Below are positions 24,976 to 33,302 of a stretch of 64,000 nucleotides of DNA, piece by piece. Below the pieces are notes generated by a model. It saw nothing but the letters and a program-made list of their open reading frames with translations. It searched no databases and had not been told where the DNA came from. How positions within the stretch are numbered: position 1 is the first letter of the stretch; the number at the start of each line of letters is the position of its first letter. Source of the stretch: Kutzneria buriramensis (GTDB lineage: Bacteria; Actinomycetota; Actinomycetes; Mycobacteriales; Pseudonocardiaceae); the NCBI RefSeq assembly GCF_003387475.1, contig NZ_QUNO01000012.1:186001-250000 (forward strand), read 5' to 3'. The position numbers and the translations under genes are program-made.

Positions 24976-26220
24976 GTGCAGTTCGGACACGAACCTCGCC
25001 ACGTCGACGGTGCCGACGCCGGTGGCGTGGTCGTAGCCGGGAACCGCCGGGTAGCCGTTGGCGCCGGTCCGCCCGGTGGTCACGTCGACCAGGCCGCGGG
25101 CATGCTGGGCGTTGAGCCGGTAGATGTCGTTGTCGATCTGGCCGAGCCGGTGTCCGACCGCCTGGTCGGCCAGCGCCACCACGCCGGCGAACAGCGGCGA
25201 GGACTGGCTGGTGCCGCCGCCGAGCCACCAGCCGGGCGCCTTCGGGTCGTAGCTGGAGTAGATCCACAGGCCGCCGTCGGGGTCGGCGTCCATGCTGATG
25301 TCGGGGGTGCCGCGCTTGGCGCCGACGACGGAGCGCACGGAGTTCTGGTACGCGGGGCGGTCGAACACCTGCGACACGTAGCCGCCGCTGCCGGTCCACG
25401 CGCTGTCGGCGGCCAGCCGCTGGCCGGCGTTGTCGAGGTCGAGGTGGGTGCCGCCGATCGCGGTGACGAGCGGATCGGACGACGGCCAGAAGCCGCCGCT
25501 ACCGGCCTGTGCGCCGCCACCGTCGCCGGAGCTGGCGGTGAGCGTCACGCCGTGCTTGGCGGCGTTCTGGAAGGCGTACCGCAGCGTGGTCAGCGAGGTG
25601 TAGTCGCCGACCTCGTAGCCGGGGAAGTGTCGCTCGCCGGTGCCCCAGCTCATCGACACGACGTCGCCCTCGCCGGCGTCGACGAGGTGGTTGACGGCGC
25701 TCATCATCTCGGGCACGCCGACCGGGCCCTCAGTCTCGGATACGCCGGTCTCGACCAGCACGATTTTCGCGCCGGGGGCGATCGCGTGCGCGGCCTCGAC
25801 GTCAAGCGTGCTCTCGCCGGCCCAGCCGCTCTGGTCGTCGTTGGTCGGGTCGAAGGGCGGCACCTCGCCCCACTTGAACACCTCGACCTGGGTGTCGGGC
25901 AGCCCGAACTGCCGGTCGAACACCTCCAGGTCGTGCTGGATGGTCGGCGAGCCGAACGAGTCGACGATCACGATCGTCCGGCCCTTGCCGGTGATCCCCT
26001 TGGCATACAAGGAGTTCACGTCGTACGCGGCCCGCAGCTGGGCCGGCGAGTAGCAGTGCTTCTGCAACTGGGTGAGGCACTGGTCGGTCGGCAGCGGCGT
26101 CGGCTGCACGGCGCTGTGCCGGAACGGGGTCATGGGCGTGGCGGCCGCGACCGCCCCGGTGGCGGGCAGGGTGGCCGCGATCAGCGCAGCGGCCAGCACC
26201 GAACGTGTGGACTTGGACAC
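24973..26220 (-). CDS. Secreted S53 (sedolisin) serine-carboxyl peptidase without pro-domain
   Basis: A 415-residue secreted protease with a signal peptide of about 26 residues ending at AVAAA. The Glu/Asp pair is in GESTLDVEAAHAIAP, the oxyanion Asp in ASSGDGG, and the nucleophile Ser in GGTSQSSP. The calcium site is expected in the C-terminal GYDHATGVGTVD. Sedolisins usually carry a pro-domain of 150 or more residues; here only about 45 residues separate signal and catalytic domain. It begins with GTG 26220. It sits between the glycosyltransferase and GH57 genes, which are neighbours in mycobacteria, so it looks like an insertion. Confidence 0.9.
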   Translation of the reverse strand: MSKSTRSVLAAALIAATLPATGAVAAATPMTPFRHSAVQPTPLPTDQCLTQLQKHCYSPAQLRAAYDVNSLYAKGITGKGRTIVIVDSFGSPTIQHDLEVFDRQFGLPDTQVEVFKWGEVPPFDPTNDDQSGWAGESTLDVEAAHAIAPGAKIVLVETGVSETEGPVGVPEMMSAVNHLVDAGEGDVVSMSWGTGERHFPGYEVGDYTSLTTLRYAFQNAAKHGVTLTASSGDGGGAQAGSGGFWPSSDPLVTAIGGTHLDLDNAGQRLAADSAWTGSGGYVSQVFDRPAYQNSVRSVVGAKRGTPDISMDADPDGGLWIYSSYDPKAPGWWLGGGTSQSSPLFAGVVALADQAVGHRLGQIDNDIYRLNAQHARGLVDVTTGRTGANGYPAVPGYDHATGVGTVDVARFVSELH

Positions 26221-26251
26221 GGGCCGCCACCGTAGTGGCGGGATCCGCGCG

Positions 26252-27730
26252 TCAACACCCTCTTGCGTCTAGAGTTCCGAACAGCCCGTCGTGTTTGCGC
26301 AGTTCGCCCGCTACGTCCAGGGCTTTCTCGGTGGCGCCGATCCGGATGAGGTCCGCCAGGTGGGAAAATCGCCCGGCGTGGACGGACGCGCGGTGCCGGG
26401 CGTAGTCGGCCGCCGAGTCCTTGGTGACCATGAACGCCCAGTCGCTGGACAGCGCCAGCAGCGCCTCCCGCACCATCTGGTCGGCGGCGGGATCGCGGAC
26501 ATCCGTGGGGCGAAGGGTTTCCAGCAGTGCGCGCTGGAGTTTCGCGTTGTCGGCGACCATGTCCGCCACCTGCTCGCCGTCCCAGACCCGCCAGTCCTTG
26601 CCGGAACCCCAGGACGACGCCGGCAGGTCGACCGGTCCGCCCAGGTGACCGGCCTCCAGCGCGCCGCGCAGCGTGGTCACCCGCACGCCGGCCTCGGGTA
26701 ACGCCGTCAGCACGGCGTCCAGCCAGGCCGGGCCCTCGTGCCACCAGTGCCCGAACAACTCGGTGTCGTACGCGGCGACGACAAGCCCCGGCTTCGGCAG
26801 CGACCGCAACCGGCGCACCACCGTGTCAACGAAGTCGGCGGCGTGCCGCTGCACCGCGACGGCGGCCAATTCCGGCTCGTACGGCCGTTTCTGCTCCGGC
26901 GGCACGTGCTTTCCGGTGACCCGCGAGGGCTTCAGGCCGGACGGGTGGTCGTAGGTGTGGAAGTCGCGGTAGGCGGGATCGCCCGGGTAGCCGGCCTTCG
27001 GCGACCACACCCGGTACGTGACTTCGAGGTCGCGGCCGAAGCAGACCACGTCGCTGTCGCCGACGGTGTGCGCGGCGGCGGTGTCGCCGTGCAGGGCCGG
27101 ACCGTCCACGAGGAACCGTTGCACGCCGGCGGCGGCGTAATCGCGTTCCATGCCGGGGGAATAACCGCACTCCGGAGCCCAGATGCCCTGCGGGCGCGTG
27201 CCGATGCGGTGCTCGGTGTCGGCGAGTCCGGTGTTCAGCGCGAACCGCCGGATCCGGTCGTCCAGCAAGGGCTGGAAGGGATGTGTGGCCGGGCCGCCGA
27301 GCAGTTCGATCACGCCGCCGTCCACGAGCCGTCGCAGCACCGGCGAGAACCCATGCCGCCACTGGGTTTCGAAGGTGTTCAACGCCTTCGCCGACGCCCG
27401 GTGCTCGCTCGCCGCCAGATCCTTCAACAGCGGGTCCGTCCAGCGCGTCGCCGCGAAGTCGGCGCGCAGCTGCCAGTTGCCGAGCCAGTCGTGGAACGCC
27501 CGCAGGCAGTAGGGATCGTCCAGCTGGGCCGCCAGGACCGGCGTCACGCCCAACGTCAGGACGTCCCGCTTTCCTTGCGCCGCATAGCGTTCCAGCAGCT
27601 CGACCACGGGCAGGTAGGAGTGCGCCCAGGCCTGGTGGAGCCATTCCTCGCCGACCGGCCAGGACCCGTGGTGGGCCAGCCAGGGCAGGTGGCTGTGCAC
27701 CACCAGGCAGAAGGTCCCCTCCTCGGTCAC
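26252..27730 (-). CDS. GH57 1,4-alpha-glucan branching enzyme (Rv3031-like)
   Basis: A 492-residue GH57 protein that would introduce alpha-1,6 branches into an alpha-glucan. HSHLPW (residues 12-17) is motif 1, the nucleophile is Glu187 in WAPECGYSPG, the acid/base is Asp322 in YDTELFGHWWHEG, and the helical C-terminal domain follows SSWGSGKDW. It starts with GTG 27730, which overlaps the stop of the methyltransferase gene (GTGA), so both are translationally coupled. In mycobacteria the homologue Rv3031 works with Rv3032 in MGLP synthesis; a glycogen-branching role is equally consistent with sequence. Confidence 0.9.
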   Translation of the reverse strand: MTEEGTFCLVVHSHLPWLAHHGSWPVGEEWLHQAWAHSYLPVVELLERYAAQGKRDVLTLGVTPVLAAQLDDPYCLRAFHDWLGNWQLRADFAATRWTDPLLKDLAASEHRASAKALNTFETQWRHGFSPVLRRLVDGGVIELLGGPATHPFQPLLDDRIRRFALNTGLADTEHRIGTRPQGIWAPECGYSPGMERDYAAAGVQRFLVDGPALHGDTAAAHTVGDSDVVCFGRDLEVTYRVWSPKAGYPGDPAYRDFHTYDHPSGLKPSRVTGKHVPPEQKRPYEPELAAVAVQRHAADFVDTVVRRLRSLPKPGLVVAAYDTELFGHWWHEGPAWLDAVLTALPEAGVRVTTLRGALEAGHLGGPVDLPASSWGSGKDWRVWDGEQVADMVADNAKLQRALLETLRPTDVRDPAADQMVREALLALSSDWAFMVTKDSAADYARHRASVHAGRFSHLADLIRIGATEKALDVAGELRKHDGLFGTLDARGC

Positions 27731-28452
27731 GGCTTCACCGCCACCGCGACGAGATCCAGGCTGCCGTCCACGTCGTCGGCGGTGATCACGAAGTCCTCGG
27801 CGGCGACCGCCTTCACCTCCGTCAGCAGGTCGTCCGGCCAGCCGTTGCCGCCCAGCACCACCTCGACCTGCCGGTCGATGATCGTGTCGTCGATGCCGGG
27901 CCCGTGTCGCAGGCCCTGGAGCGTCTCGACCCGGAAGCCGGCCCCGGTGAGCAGCGAGTCCAATTCGGACGGTGCGAGTTCCCTGGTGTGGAAGGGGTTC
28001 AACGGGGTGTCCCGTCCCGGGGAGAAGGTGATCCGGTTCGGCGTGGTGATCAGCAGCGTGCCGCCCGGCCGCAGGACCCGCCGGCACTCGACCAGGAAGC
28101 CGTGCTGGTCCCACAGGTGCTCGATCACCTGGAGGTTCGCCACCACGTCCACCGACGCGTCCGCCAACGGCAGCGTCGCCAGGTTGCCGCGGACGACGCC
28201 GACGCGGGGGTAGGCCCGCCGCACGTGTTCGGCCGTCAACCGGTCGTAGTCCAGCGCGATCACCCGGCACGCGACCCCCGCCAGCAGATCCGCGCCGTAG
28301 CCCTCGCCGCAGCCGGCCTCCAGCACCGTCGCGCCCTCGCAGTGCCGCCGGAGCGCCAGGTACGCCGCCTCGTGCCGGCGGAACCAGTAGTTCTCCTCCG
28401 GGATGCCCGGGACGGTTCGTTCCCCGGTCAGGGGCAGCGGCTCGGCTGTCAC
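27727..28452 (-). CDS. SAM-dependent methyltransferase (Rv3030-like)
   Basis: A 241-residue class I methyltransferase with motif I LEAGCGEGYGADLL (about residue 43), ALDYD as the acidic end of beta-2, and LRPGGTLLITTPN as motif post-III. The mycobacterial counterpart Rv3030 precedes the GH57 and GT4 genes and is thought to O-methylate glucose units of MGLP; I infer the same here from conserved order. The gene starts with GTG 28452, with TAGGGT seven bases upstream and no ribosome site. It is the first gene of the alpha-glucan operon. Confidence 0.85.
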   Translation of the reverse strand: MTAEPLPLTGERTVPGIPEENYWFRRHEAAYLALRRHCEGATVLEAGCGEGYGADLLAGVACRVIALDYDRLTAEHVRRAYPRVGVVRGNLATLPLADASVDVVANLQVIEHLWDQHGFLVECRRVLRPGGTLLITTPNRITFSPGRDTPLNPFHTRELAPSELDSLLTGAGFRVETLQGLRHGPGIDDTIIDRQVEVVLGGNGWPDDLLTEVKAVAAEDFVITADDVDGSLDLVAVAVKP

Positions 28453-28459
28453 GCCGCGA

Positions 28460-28465
28460 ACCCTA
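28460..28465 (-). promoter_or_regulatory. -10 element of a leaderless promoter (TAGGGT)
   Basis: On the - strand TAGGGT stands exactly seven bases before the GTG of the methyltransferase gene, inside the last codons of the upstream VOC gene. TGAGCT seventeen bases further upstream is a possible weak -35. This would start the methyltransferase-GH57 operon. Confidence 0.55.
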
Positions 28466-28891
28466 CCTGTCGGTAGGGTAGGAGCTCACGCGGAGCACGT
28501 TGCCGTCCGGATCGTGCACCCGCATCTCGTACATGCCCCAGGCCCGCAGCGACGGCGGCTCGGCGATCACCGCGCCGCGCCCCGTCCACTCCCGGAACAG
28601 CTCGTCGACCTGGGCGGCGGAGTTCACGTCGAGGTGCAGCCAGGTGGTGTGCGGCCCGGGCTTCTGGGTGAAGATGATCAGTACTTTGTCCCGCCCGACC
28701 TGCGCGGTCTGCGACGGCCCGGGCTCGTCGGCGTCGAGGAACCGGCCCTCGGGGTCCGACCAGCGCCAGCCGATCCGGAAGCCCAGCACGTCGGCGTAGA
28801 AGCGCAGGCTCGCGTCGACGTTCGCGACCAGCATGTTCGGTCGCACGCCGGCGAACGCGCCGTCGGAATTCGGATGCATGGCGACAAGCAT
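28463..28891 (-). CDS. VOC (glyoxalase/bleomycin-resistance fold) protein
   Basis: A 142-residue single VOC-domain protein (NMLVANVDASLRFYADVLGF, then TTWLHLDVNSAAQVDELF and MRVHDPDGNVLRV). Metal ligands of the fold are partly present (His and Glu positions in TWLHLD and YEMRVHDPDGN). The start is ATG 28891 or the internal ATG 28879. It is divergent from the GNAT gene. Substrate unknown; relatives range from glyoxalases to antibiotic-binding proteins. Confidence 0.8.
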   Translation of the reverse strand: MLVAMHPNSDGAFAGVRPNMLVANVDASLRFYADVLGFRIGWRWSDPEGRFLDADEPGPSQTAQVGRDKVLIIFTQKPGPHTTWLHLDVNSAAQVDELFREWTGRGAVIAEPPSLRAWGMYEMRVHDPDGNVLRVSSYPTDR

Positions 28892-28909
28892 CCTGCTGCA
28901 CTGGGGCGC

Positions 28910-29434
28910 ATGCCACGCCTAGTGCTGCCGGGAGTCGAGATGCGCGCCTCGTTCGTCGAGGCGATGGGGGAGTTCCAGGCCGAAGGACGTGGACAGGAGC
29001 ATGACCAGTCGATGGTCGGCGACGAGATCCGCGACGCCCGGTGGCAGACGCCCGAAGGGTTTGCGGCGTTCGCGGCGGACCTGCGCGCGAAGGCGGTCGA
29101 CGAGCCGCCGCCGGGCAGGGTCCGGGGCACCACCTGGTGGTGGTGCGAGGGCACGACCTATCTGGGGCGGATCGCCGTCCGGCACGAGCTGACGGAGTCG
29201 CTGCGCAAGAAGGGCGGCCACATCGGCTACGACGTGCGGCCGACCGCCCGCCGGCTCGGCCACGGCACCGCGATGCTGGCCGCCGCCCTGCCGAAGGCCC
29301 GTGAACTGGGCCTCGACCGCGTGCTGATCACCTGCGACGAGGACAACCGCGGCTCGTGGCGGATCATCGAGGCCAACGGCGGCGAGCTGGAGTTCGCCGC
29401 CGACGGCATCCGCCGCTACTGGGTCACCACCTGA
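28910..29434 (+). CDS. GNAT family N-acetyltransferase
   Basis: A 174-residue acetyltransferase of the COG3981 type. The acetyl-CoA pyrophosphate loop is RPTARRLGHGTAM (motif A), followed by ITCDEDNRGSWRIIEANGG (motif B region). The first 60 residues bear PEGFAAFAADLR and WWWCEGTTYLG, typical of this subgroup. ATG 28910 is the first sensible start, 18 bases from the divergent VOC start, without a clear ribosome site. Acceptor unknown. Its TGA forms the left edge of a family C palindrome. Confidence 0.82.
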   Translation: MPRLVLPGVEMRASFVEAMGEFQAEGRGQEHDQSMVGDEIRDARWQTPEGFAAFAADLRAKAVDEPPPGRVRGTTWWWCEGTTYLGRIAVRHELTESLRKKGGHIGYDVRPTARRLGHGTAMLAAALPKARELGLDRVLITCDEDNRGSWRIIEANGGELEFAADGIRRYWVTT

Positions 29435-29555
29435 ACCCCGGCGAGTCGCGCTCACAGACACACCGAAATGCGGTTTCAGGCAGTTACGAGCCTCGGGTCT
29501 CAGTTCTGCACGAAATCGACATTCGGTCTGGCGCTGAGCGCGACTCGCGGGGGTT
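29434..29555. repeat. Long palindrome between GNAT and DegV stop codons (family C)
   Basis: Outer arms 29434-29454 and 29535-29555 pair over 21 positions with one mismatch (29440); they share the AGTCGCGCT/AGCGCGACT core with the element at 23531-23640. Inner parts (ACACCGAAATG and CGACATTCGGT) pair imperfectly. It begins in the TGA of the GNAT gene and ends in the TAA of the DegV gene. Probable bidirectional terminator. Confidence 0.7.
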
Positions 29556-30396
29556 AGACGGGGGAGACGGTCACTCCTATCGCGCCGGGGCCCAGGTGGG
29601 CGAAGACGGCTGAGCTGGCCTGCGTCAGCACGAAGTTGCGGCCGCGCGGCATCCGGGACTTCAGCGTCGCCAGCAGCGTCTCGGCGCGGGCGTCCGGCCC
29701 GTAGTGCTGCACGGCCACGTCGACCTGCTCGCTCCCGGCCCGCTTGACGGCGGCGTCCACCAGCTTCTTGATCGCCCGTTCGGTGCCCATGGCGCGGCCC
29801 GACGGGGCGACCTGTCCGTTCTTTATGGTCAACAGCGGCTTCATCGACAGCGCGGTGCCCAGCAGTGCCTGCGCAGCCCCTATCCGCCCACCCTTGCGCA
29901 GGTACTCCAGGGTGTCCACGTAGATCAGCTCGGTGCCGGTGCTGTATCTCCGCTGGGCGGCGGCGATCACCTGCCGCACGTCCCAGCCGGCGGCCGCCGC
30001 CTGCGCCGCGGCCAGCGCGGCGTAGCCGAGGCTCATGCTGATCGACGAGGTGTCGACGACGTGCACGGGCACGCTGCACTGGGCGGCCGCCTGTCTGGCG
30101 ACCTCGCAGGTCTGCGACATCTTCTCGGAGATGTGCAGCGACACCACGGCGTCCACGCCCTGCGCCGCCGCGTCCTGGTACGTCCAGAAGAACGCGCCCG
30201 GATCCGGTGGTGCGGTGGACACGGTGCTTCCGGCCTGCATGGCCTTGATCAGGTCCTCTGGCGCGACCCAAGCCTCCTCGTCGAACCGATCTCCCACCTG
30301 GAGCTGTAACTGAACAACGGCCACTCCCGATGTAGTGGCCAGTTGCGGCGGCAGACAGGCGCTGGAGTCGGTCACGACGGCTACTCGACGCCTCAT
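29554..30396 (-). CDS. DegV family fatty-acid-binding protein
   Basis: A 280-residue protein that binds a fatty acid for presentation to a kinase (the FakB role in Firmicutes; role in actinobacteria less clear). VTDSSACLP at the N-terminus, TAPPDPGAF, HISEKMSQT and YLRKGGRIG are the family signatures around the lipid-binding pocket. ATG 30396 gives the standard family length; further upstream in-frame codons do not. TAGCCT (30405-30410) stands eight bases before the ATG, so the message may be leaderless. It is divergent from etfBA. Confidence 0.9.
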   Translation of the reverse strand: MRRRVAVVTDSSACLPPQLATTSGVAVVQLQLQVGDRFDEEAWVAPEDLIKAMQAGSTVSTAPPDPGAFFWTYQDAAAQGVDAVVSLHISEKMSQTCEVARQAAAQCSVPVHVVDTSSISMSLGYAALAAAQAAAAGWDVRQVIAAAQRRYSTGTELIYVDTLEYLRKGGRIGAAQALLGTALSMKPLLTIKNGQVAPSGRAMGTERAIKKLVDAAVKRAGSEQVDVAVQHYGPDARAETLLATLKSRMPRGRNFVLTQASSAVFAHLGPGAIGVTVSPV

Positions 30397-30534
30397 GGCC
30401 AGCCAGGCTATCTGGCTAACGCATGCCTGCATACGGGTGACGGCCGTTCGGACGTGCGGCCGTTGCACGCGCGCGCCCCTGTAGTGCGAGGATGCCGCGT
30501 GAGGACTCTCACGTCACCGGAGTGCTTGCCCGCG

Positions 30535-30563
30535 TTTGCACCTGTGCTACCCGTCGGTAACAT
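30535..30563 (+). promoter_or_regulatory. Probable etfBA promoter
   Basis: TTTGCA (30535-30540) and TAACAT (30558-30563) with a 17-base spacer resemble a housekeeping-sigma promoter, about 45 bases before the etfB start. Confidence 0.5.
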
Positions 30564-30608
30564 TCTGGTGGTTGAACACCCCAGCGCTCAGGAGGTCGAA
30601 GGAGACCG

Positions 30609-31391
30609 ATGAACATCGTCGTCCTGGTCAAGCAGGTGCCTGACACCTACTCCGAGCGCAAGCTCGCCGACTCCGACCACACCCTGGACCGTGAGTCGGC
30701 CGACGCGGTGCTCGACGAGATCAACGAGCGCGCCGTCGAAGAGGCGCTTCAGCTCCAGGCCACGCACGGCGGCGAGGTCACCGTCGTCAGCGTCGGCCCG
30801 GACCGCGCCACCGACGCCATCCGCAAGGCGCTGTCGATGGGCGCCGACAAGGCCGTCCACGTCAGCGACGAGGCGCTGCACGGCTCGGACGCGATCGCGA
30901 CCGCCAAGGTGCTGGCCAAGGCAGTATCGACCATCGAGGGTGTGGACCTGGTGCTCGCCGGCAACGAGGCGACCGACGGCCGCGTCGGCGCCGTGCCGGC
31001 CATGGTGGCCGAGCTGCTGGGCCTGCCCGCGCTCACGCACGCCCGCAAGGTCGAGGTGGACGGCACGGCCGTCAAGGTCGAGCGCGAGACCGACGAGGGT
31101 GTGCTGCACCTGTCGGCCGCCCTGCCCGCGGTCATCAGCGTCAACGAGAAGATCAACGAGCCGCGCTACCCCTCGTTCAAGGGCATCATGGCGGCCAAGA
31201 AGAAGCCGGTCACGACGCTGACCGTGGCCGACCTCGGCGTCGACACCGCCGAGCTGGGCATCGCCGGCTCCTGGACCTCCGTGCTGGAGTCCGCGCCGAA
31301 GCCGCCGCGCTCGGCCGGCCAGCGCGTCGAGGACGAGGGCGACGGCGGCACGAAGGTCGCCGAGTACCTCGTCGGCCAGAAGCTGATCTGA
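30609..31391 (+). CDS. etfB: Electron transfer flavoprotein beta subunit
   Basis: A 260-residue EtfB/FixA protein that binds AMP and, with EtfA, passes electrons from acyl-CoA dehydrogenases to the respiratory chain. KQVPDTYSERKL opens the protein; ALQLQATHGGEVTVVSVGP and GNEATDGRVGAVPAMVAELL are family signatures, and INEPRYPSFKGIMAAKKKP closes the alpha/beta core. GAAGGAGACC precedes the ATG, with a preceding AGGAGG further up. etfA follows after 24 bases. Order and neighbours equal Rv3029c-Rv3028c. Confidence 0.96.
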   Translation: MNIVVLVKQVPDTYSERKLADSDHTLDRESADAVLDEINERAVEEALQLQATHGGEVTVVSVGPDRATDAIRKALSMGADKAVHVSDEALHGSDAIATAKVLAKAVSTIEGVDLVLAGNEATDGRVGAVPAMVAELLGLPALTHARKVEVDGTAVKVERETDEGVLHLSAALPAVISVNEKINEPRYPSFKGIMAAKKKPVTTLTVADLGVDTAELGIAGSWTSVLESAPKPPRSAGQRVEDEGDGGTKVAEYLVGQKLI

Positions 31392-31415
31392 CGAACTGAC
31401 GAGGAGGAAACAGAC

Positions 31416-32375
31416 ATGGCAGAGGTCCTGGTCCTCGTCGACCACGTCGACGGCGAGGTCAAGAAGGTCACCCACGAGCTGCTCACCGCCGCCCGCCTGA
31501 TCGGCGAGGCCAGCGCGGTCGTCGTCGGCGCCCCGGGCACCGCGGCGAAGCTGCGCGACGCCCTGGCCGCGCACGGCGCCGCCAAGGTCTACGTCGCCGA
31601 GTCCGACGACGCCGCCACCCAGCTGCTCACCCCCGAGGTGGACGTGCTGGCGGCGCTGGTGGCGCAGGCGTCGCCGGCGGCCGTGCTGGTCGCCGCGTCG
31701 GCCAGCGGCAAGGAGATCGCCGGCCGGCTGGCCATCCGGATCGGCTCCGGCGTGCTGGTGGACGCCACCGAGGTCAACGCCGACGCCACCGTCGGCCAGT
31801 CGATCTTCGGCGGCGCGTACAACGTCAAGGCCAAGGCCAGCAAGGGCGTGCCGGTGATCTCGGTGCGGCCGGGCGCGGTCGAGGCGGCCAACGCCGAGGG
31901 CGCGGCGGCCGAGGAGACCGTGGCGGTGCCGGCGGCCAACGCGGCCTCGGTCGTCACGATCAACAGCCGCGAGCCGCTCGCCGCGGGCGACCGCCCCGAG
32001 CTGACCGAGGCCTCGGTCGTCGTCTCCGGCGGCCGCGGCGTGGCCAGCGCCGAGAACTTCGCCGTGGTGGAGGCCCTCGCGGACGCCCTGGGCGGCGCCG
32101 TCGGCGCGTCCCGCGCGGCCGTCGACTCCGGCTACTACCCGCACCAGTTCCAGGTCGGCCAGACCGGCAAGACGGTGTCCCCGCAGCTGTACATCGCGCT
32201 GGGCATCTCCGGCGCCATCCAGCACCGGGCCGGCATGCAGACGTCCAAGACGATCGTCGCGGTGAACAAGGACGCGGAGGCGCCGATCTTCGAGATCGCC
32301 GACTTCGGCGTGGTCGGCGACCTGTTCAAGGTGGCCCCGCAGCTCACCGAGGAAGTCACGAAGCGCAAGGGCTGA
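31416..32375 (+). CDS. etfA: Electron transfer flavoprotein alpha subunit
   Basis: A 319-residue EtfA/FixB protein holding the redox FAD. The C-terminal FAD domain shows [52 protein letters not shown] and [19 protein letters not shown], all textbook. GAGGAGG lies eleven bases before the ATG. It forms a two-gene operon with etfB and is followed by a strong terminator. Confidence 0.96.
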   Translation: MAEVLVLVDHVDGEVKKVTHELLTAARLIGEASAVVVGAPGTAAKLRDALAAHGAAKVYVAESDDAATQLLTPEVDVLAALVAQASPAAVLVAASASGKEIAGRLAIRIGSGVLVDATEVNADATVGQSIFGGAYNVKAKASKGVPVISVRPGAVEAANAEGAAAEETVAVPAANAASVVTINSREPLAAGDRPELTEASVVVSGGRGVASAENFAVVEALADALGGAVGASRAAVDSGYYPHQFQVGQTGKTVSPQLYIALGISGAIQHRAGMQTSKTIVAVNKDAEAPIFEIADFGVVGDLFKVAPQLTEEVTKRKG

Positions 32376-32384
32376 CGCTTTTCC

Positions 32385-32433
32385 GACGGGGGGCGGTTCC
32401 CATTAACATGGGTTCCGCCCCCTCGTCATTTTC
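32385..32433 (+). terminator. Rho-independent-type terminator of etfBA
   Basis: GACGGGGGGCGG pairs with CCGCCCCCTCGTC (one bulge), with an inner CCCAT/ATGGG stem, and a T-rich ATTTTC tail follows. It starts ten bases after the etfA stop codon. Confidence 0.75.
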
Positions 32434-32537
32434 AATTCACGCCCAATTCACATCGACCGGCAATTAGCGCAAGCGTCATTTTCACGTAAACGGACATACC
32501 CTTCGGAGTAGGGGTTACCCCGGGTACACCAGAAGCC

Positions 32538-33302
32538 ATGACGCGGTCGCAACTGCTGGTCAGCAGCCCGGAAACGGCGCCGGGCACGCCCCGCTACTCG
32601 CTGCTCGTCGCGCGCGACAACGAGGAGGTGCGCGCCGCCCAGCGGCTGCGCCACCGGGTGTTCGCCGAGGAAATGGGCGCCACCCTGCATTCCATCGCGG
32701 ACGGTGTGGACGCCGACGAGTTCGATGAGCGCTGCGACCACCTGGTCGTCCGTGAGGACGAGAGCGGGGAGATCGTCGGCACCTATCGGATGCTGCCGCC
32801 GGAGCACGCCGACGGCGGCCTGTACTCCGAGACCGAGTTCGACCTGCGCAACCTGGCCGCGCTGCGGCCGGCGCTGGTGGAGACCGGCCGCTCCTGTGTG
32901 CACCCGGACCACCGCAACGGCGCCGTGGTCGGCCTGGTGTGGGCCGGCATCGCCCGCTACATGCTGCTCTCCGGCCACAAGTGGCTGGCCGGCTGCGCCT
33001 CGGTGCCGCTGGCCGACGGCGGCTCGTACGCGGCCGGCGTGTGGCAGACGGTGTCCGCCAAGAACCTCTCGCCGGCGGAGTACCGGGTCACGCCGCTCAA
33101 CCCGTGGGACCCGGAGTCCGTCGAGACGCCGCAGCGCACGGTCGTGCCGCCGCTGCTCAAGGGCTACCTGCGCCTGGGCGCGTGGGTCTGCGGCCGGCCG
33201 GCGCACGACCCGGACTTCGGCGTCGCCGACCTGTTCGTGCTGCTGTCCATGGAGCGCGTGGACCAGCGGTACCTCAAGTTCTTCCTGGGGCAGACCGCGT
33301 GA
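32538..33302 (+). CDS. OlsB-like ornithine N-acyltransferase (GNAT, Acetyltransf_5)
   Basis: A 254-residue protein of the hemolysin/OlsB acyltransferase group, which attaches a 3-hydroxyacyl chain to the alpha-amino group of ornithine in the first step of ornithine-lipid synthesis. RLRHRVFAEEMGA, CDHLVVRE, IVGTYRMLPPE, ETGRSCVHPDHRNGAVVG and the later LLKGYLRLGAWVCGRPAHDPDFGVAD segment are characteristic. The downstream PlsC-type gene overlaps its stop (GTGA), the arrangement of olsB-olsA. Gene order equals Rv3027c-Rv3026c. Substrate is inferred from family, not proven. Confidence 0.8.
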   Translation: MTRSQLLVSSPETAPGTPRYSLLVARDNEEVRAAQRLRHRVFAEEMGATLHSIADGVDADEFDERCDHLVVREDESGEIVGTYRMLPPEHADGGLYSETEFDLRNLAALRPALVETGRSCVHPDHRNGAVVGLVWAGIARYMLLSGHKWLAGCASVPLADGGSYAAGVWQTVSAKNLSPAEYRVTPLNPWDPESVETPQRTVVPPLLKGYLRLGAWVCGRPAHDPDFGVADLFVLLSMERVDQRYLKFFLGQTA

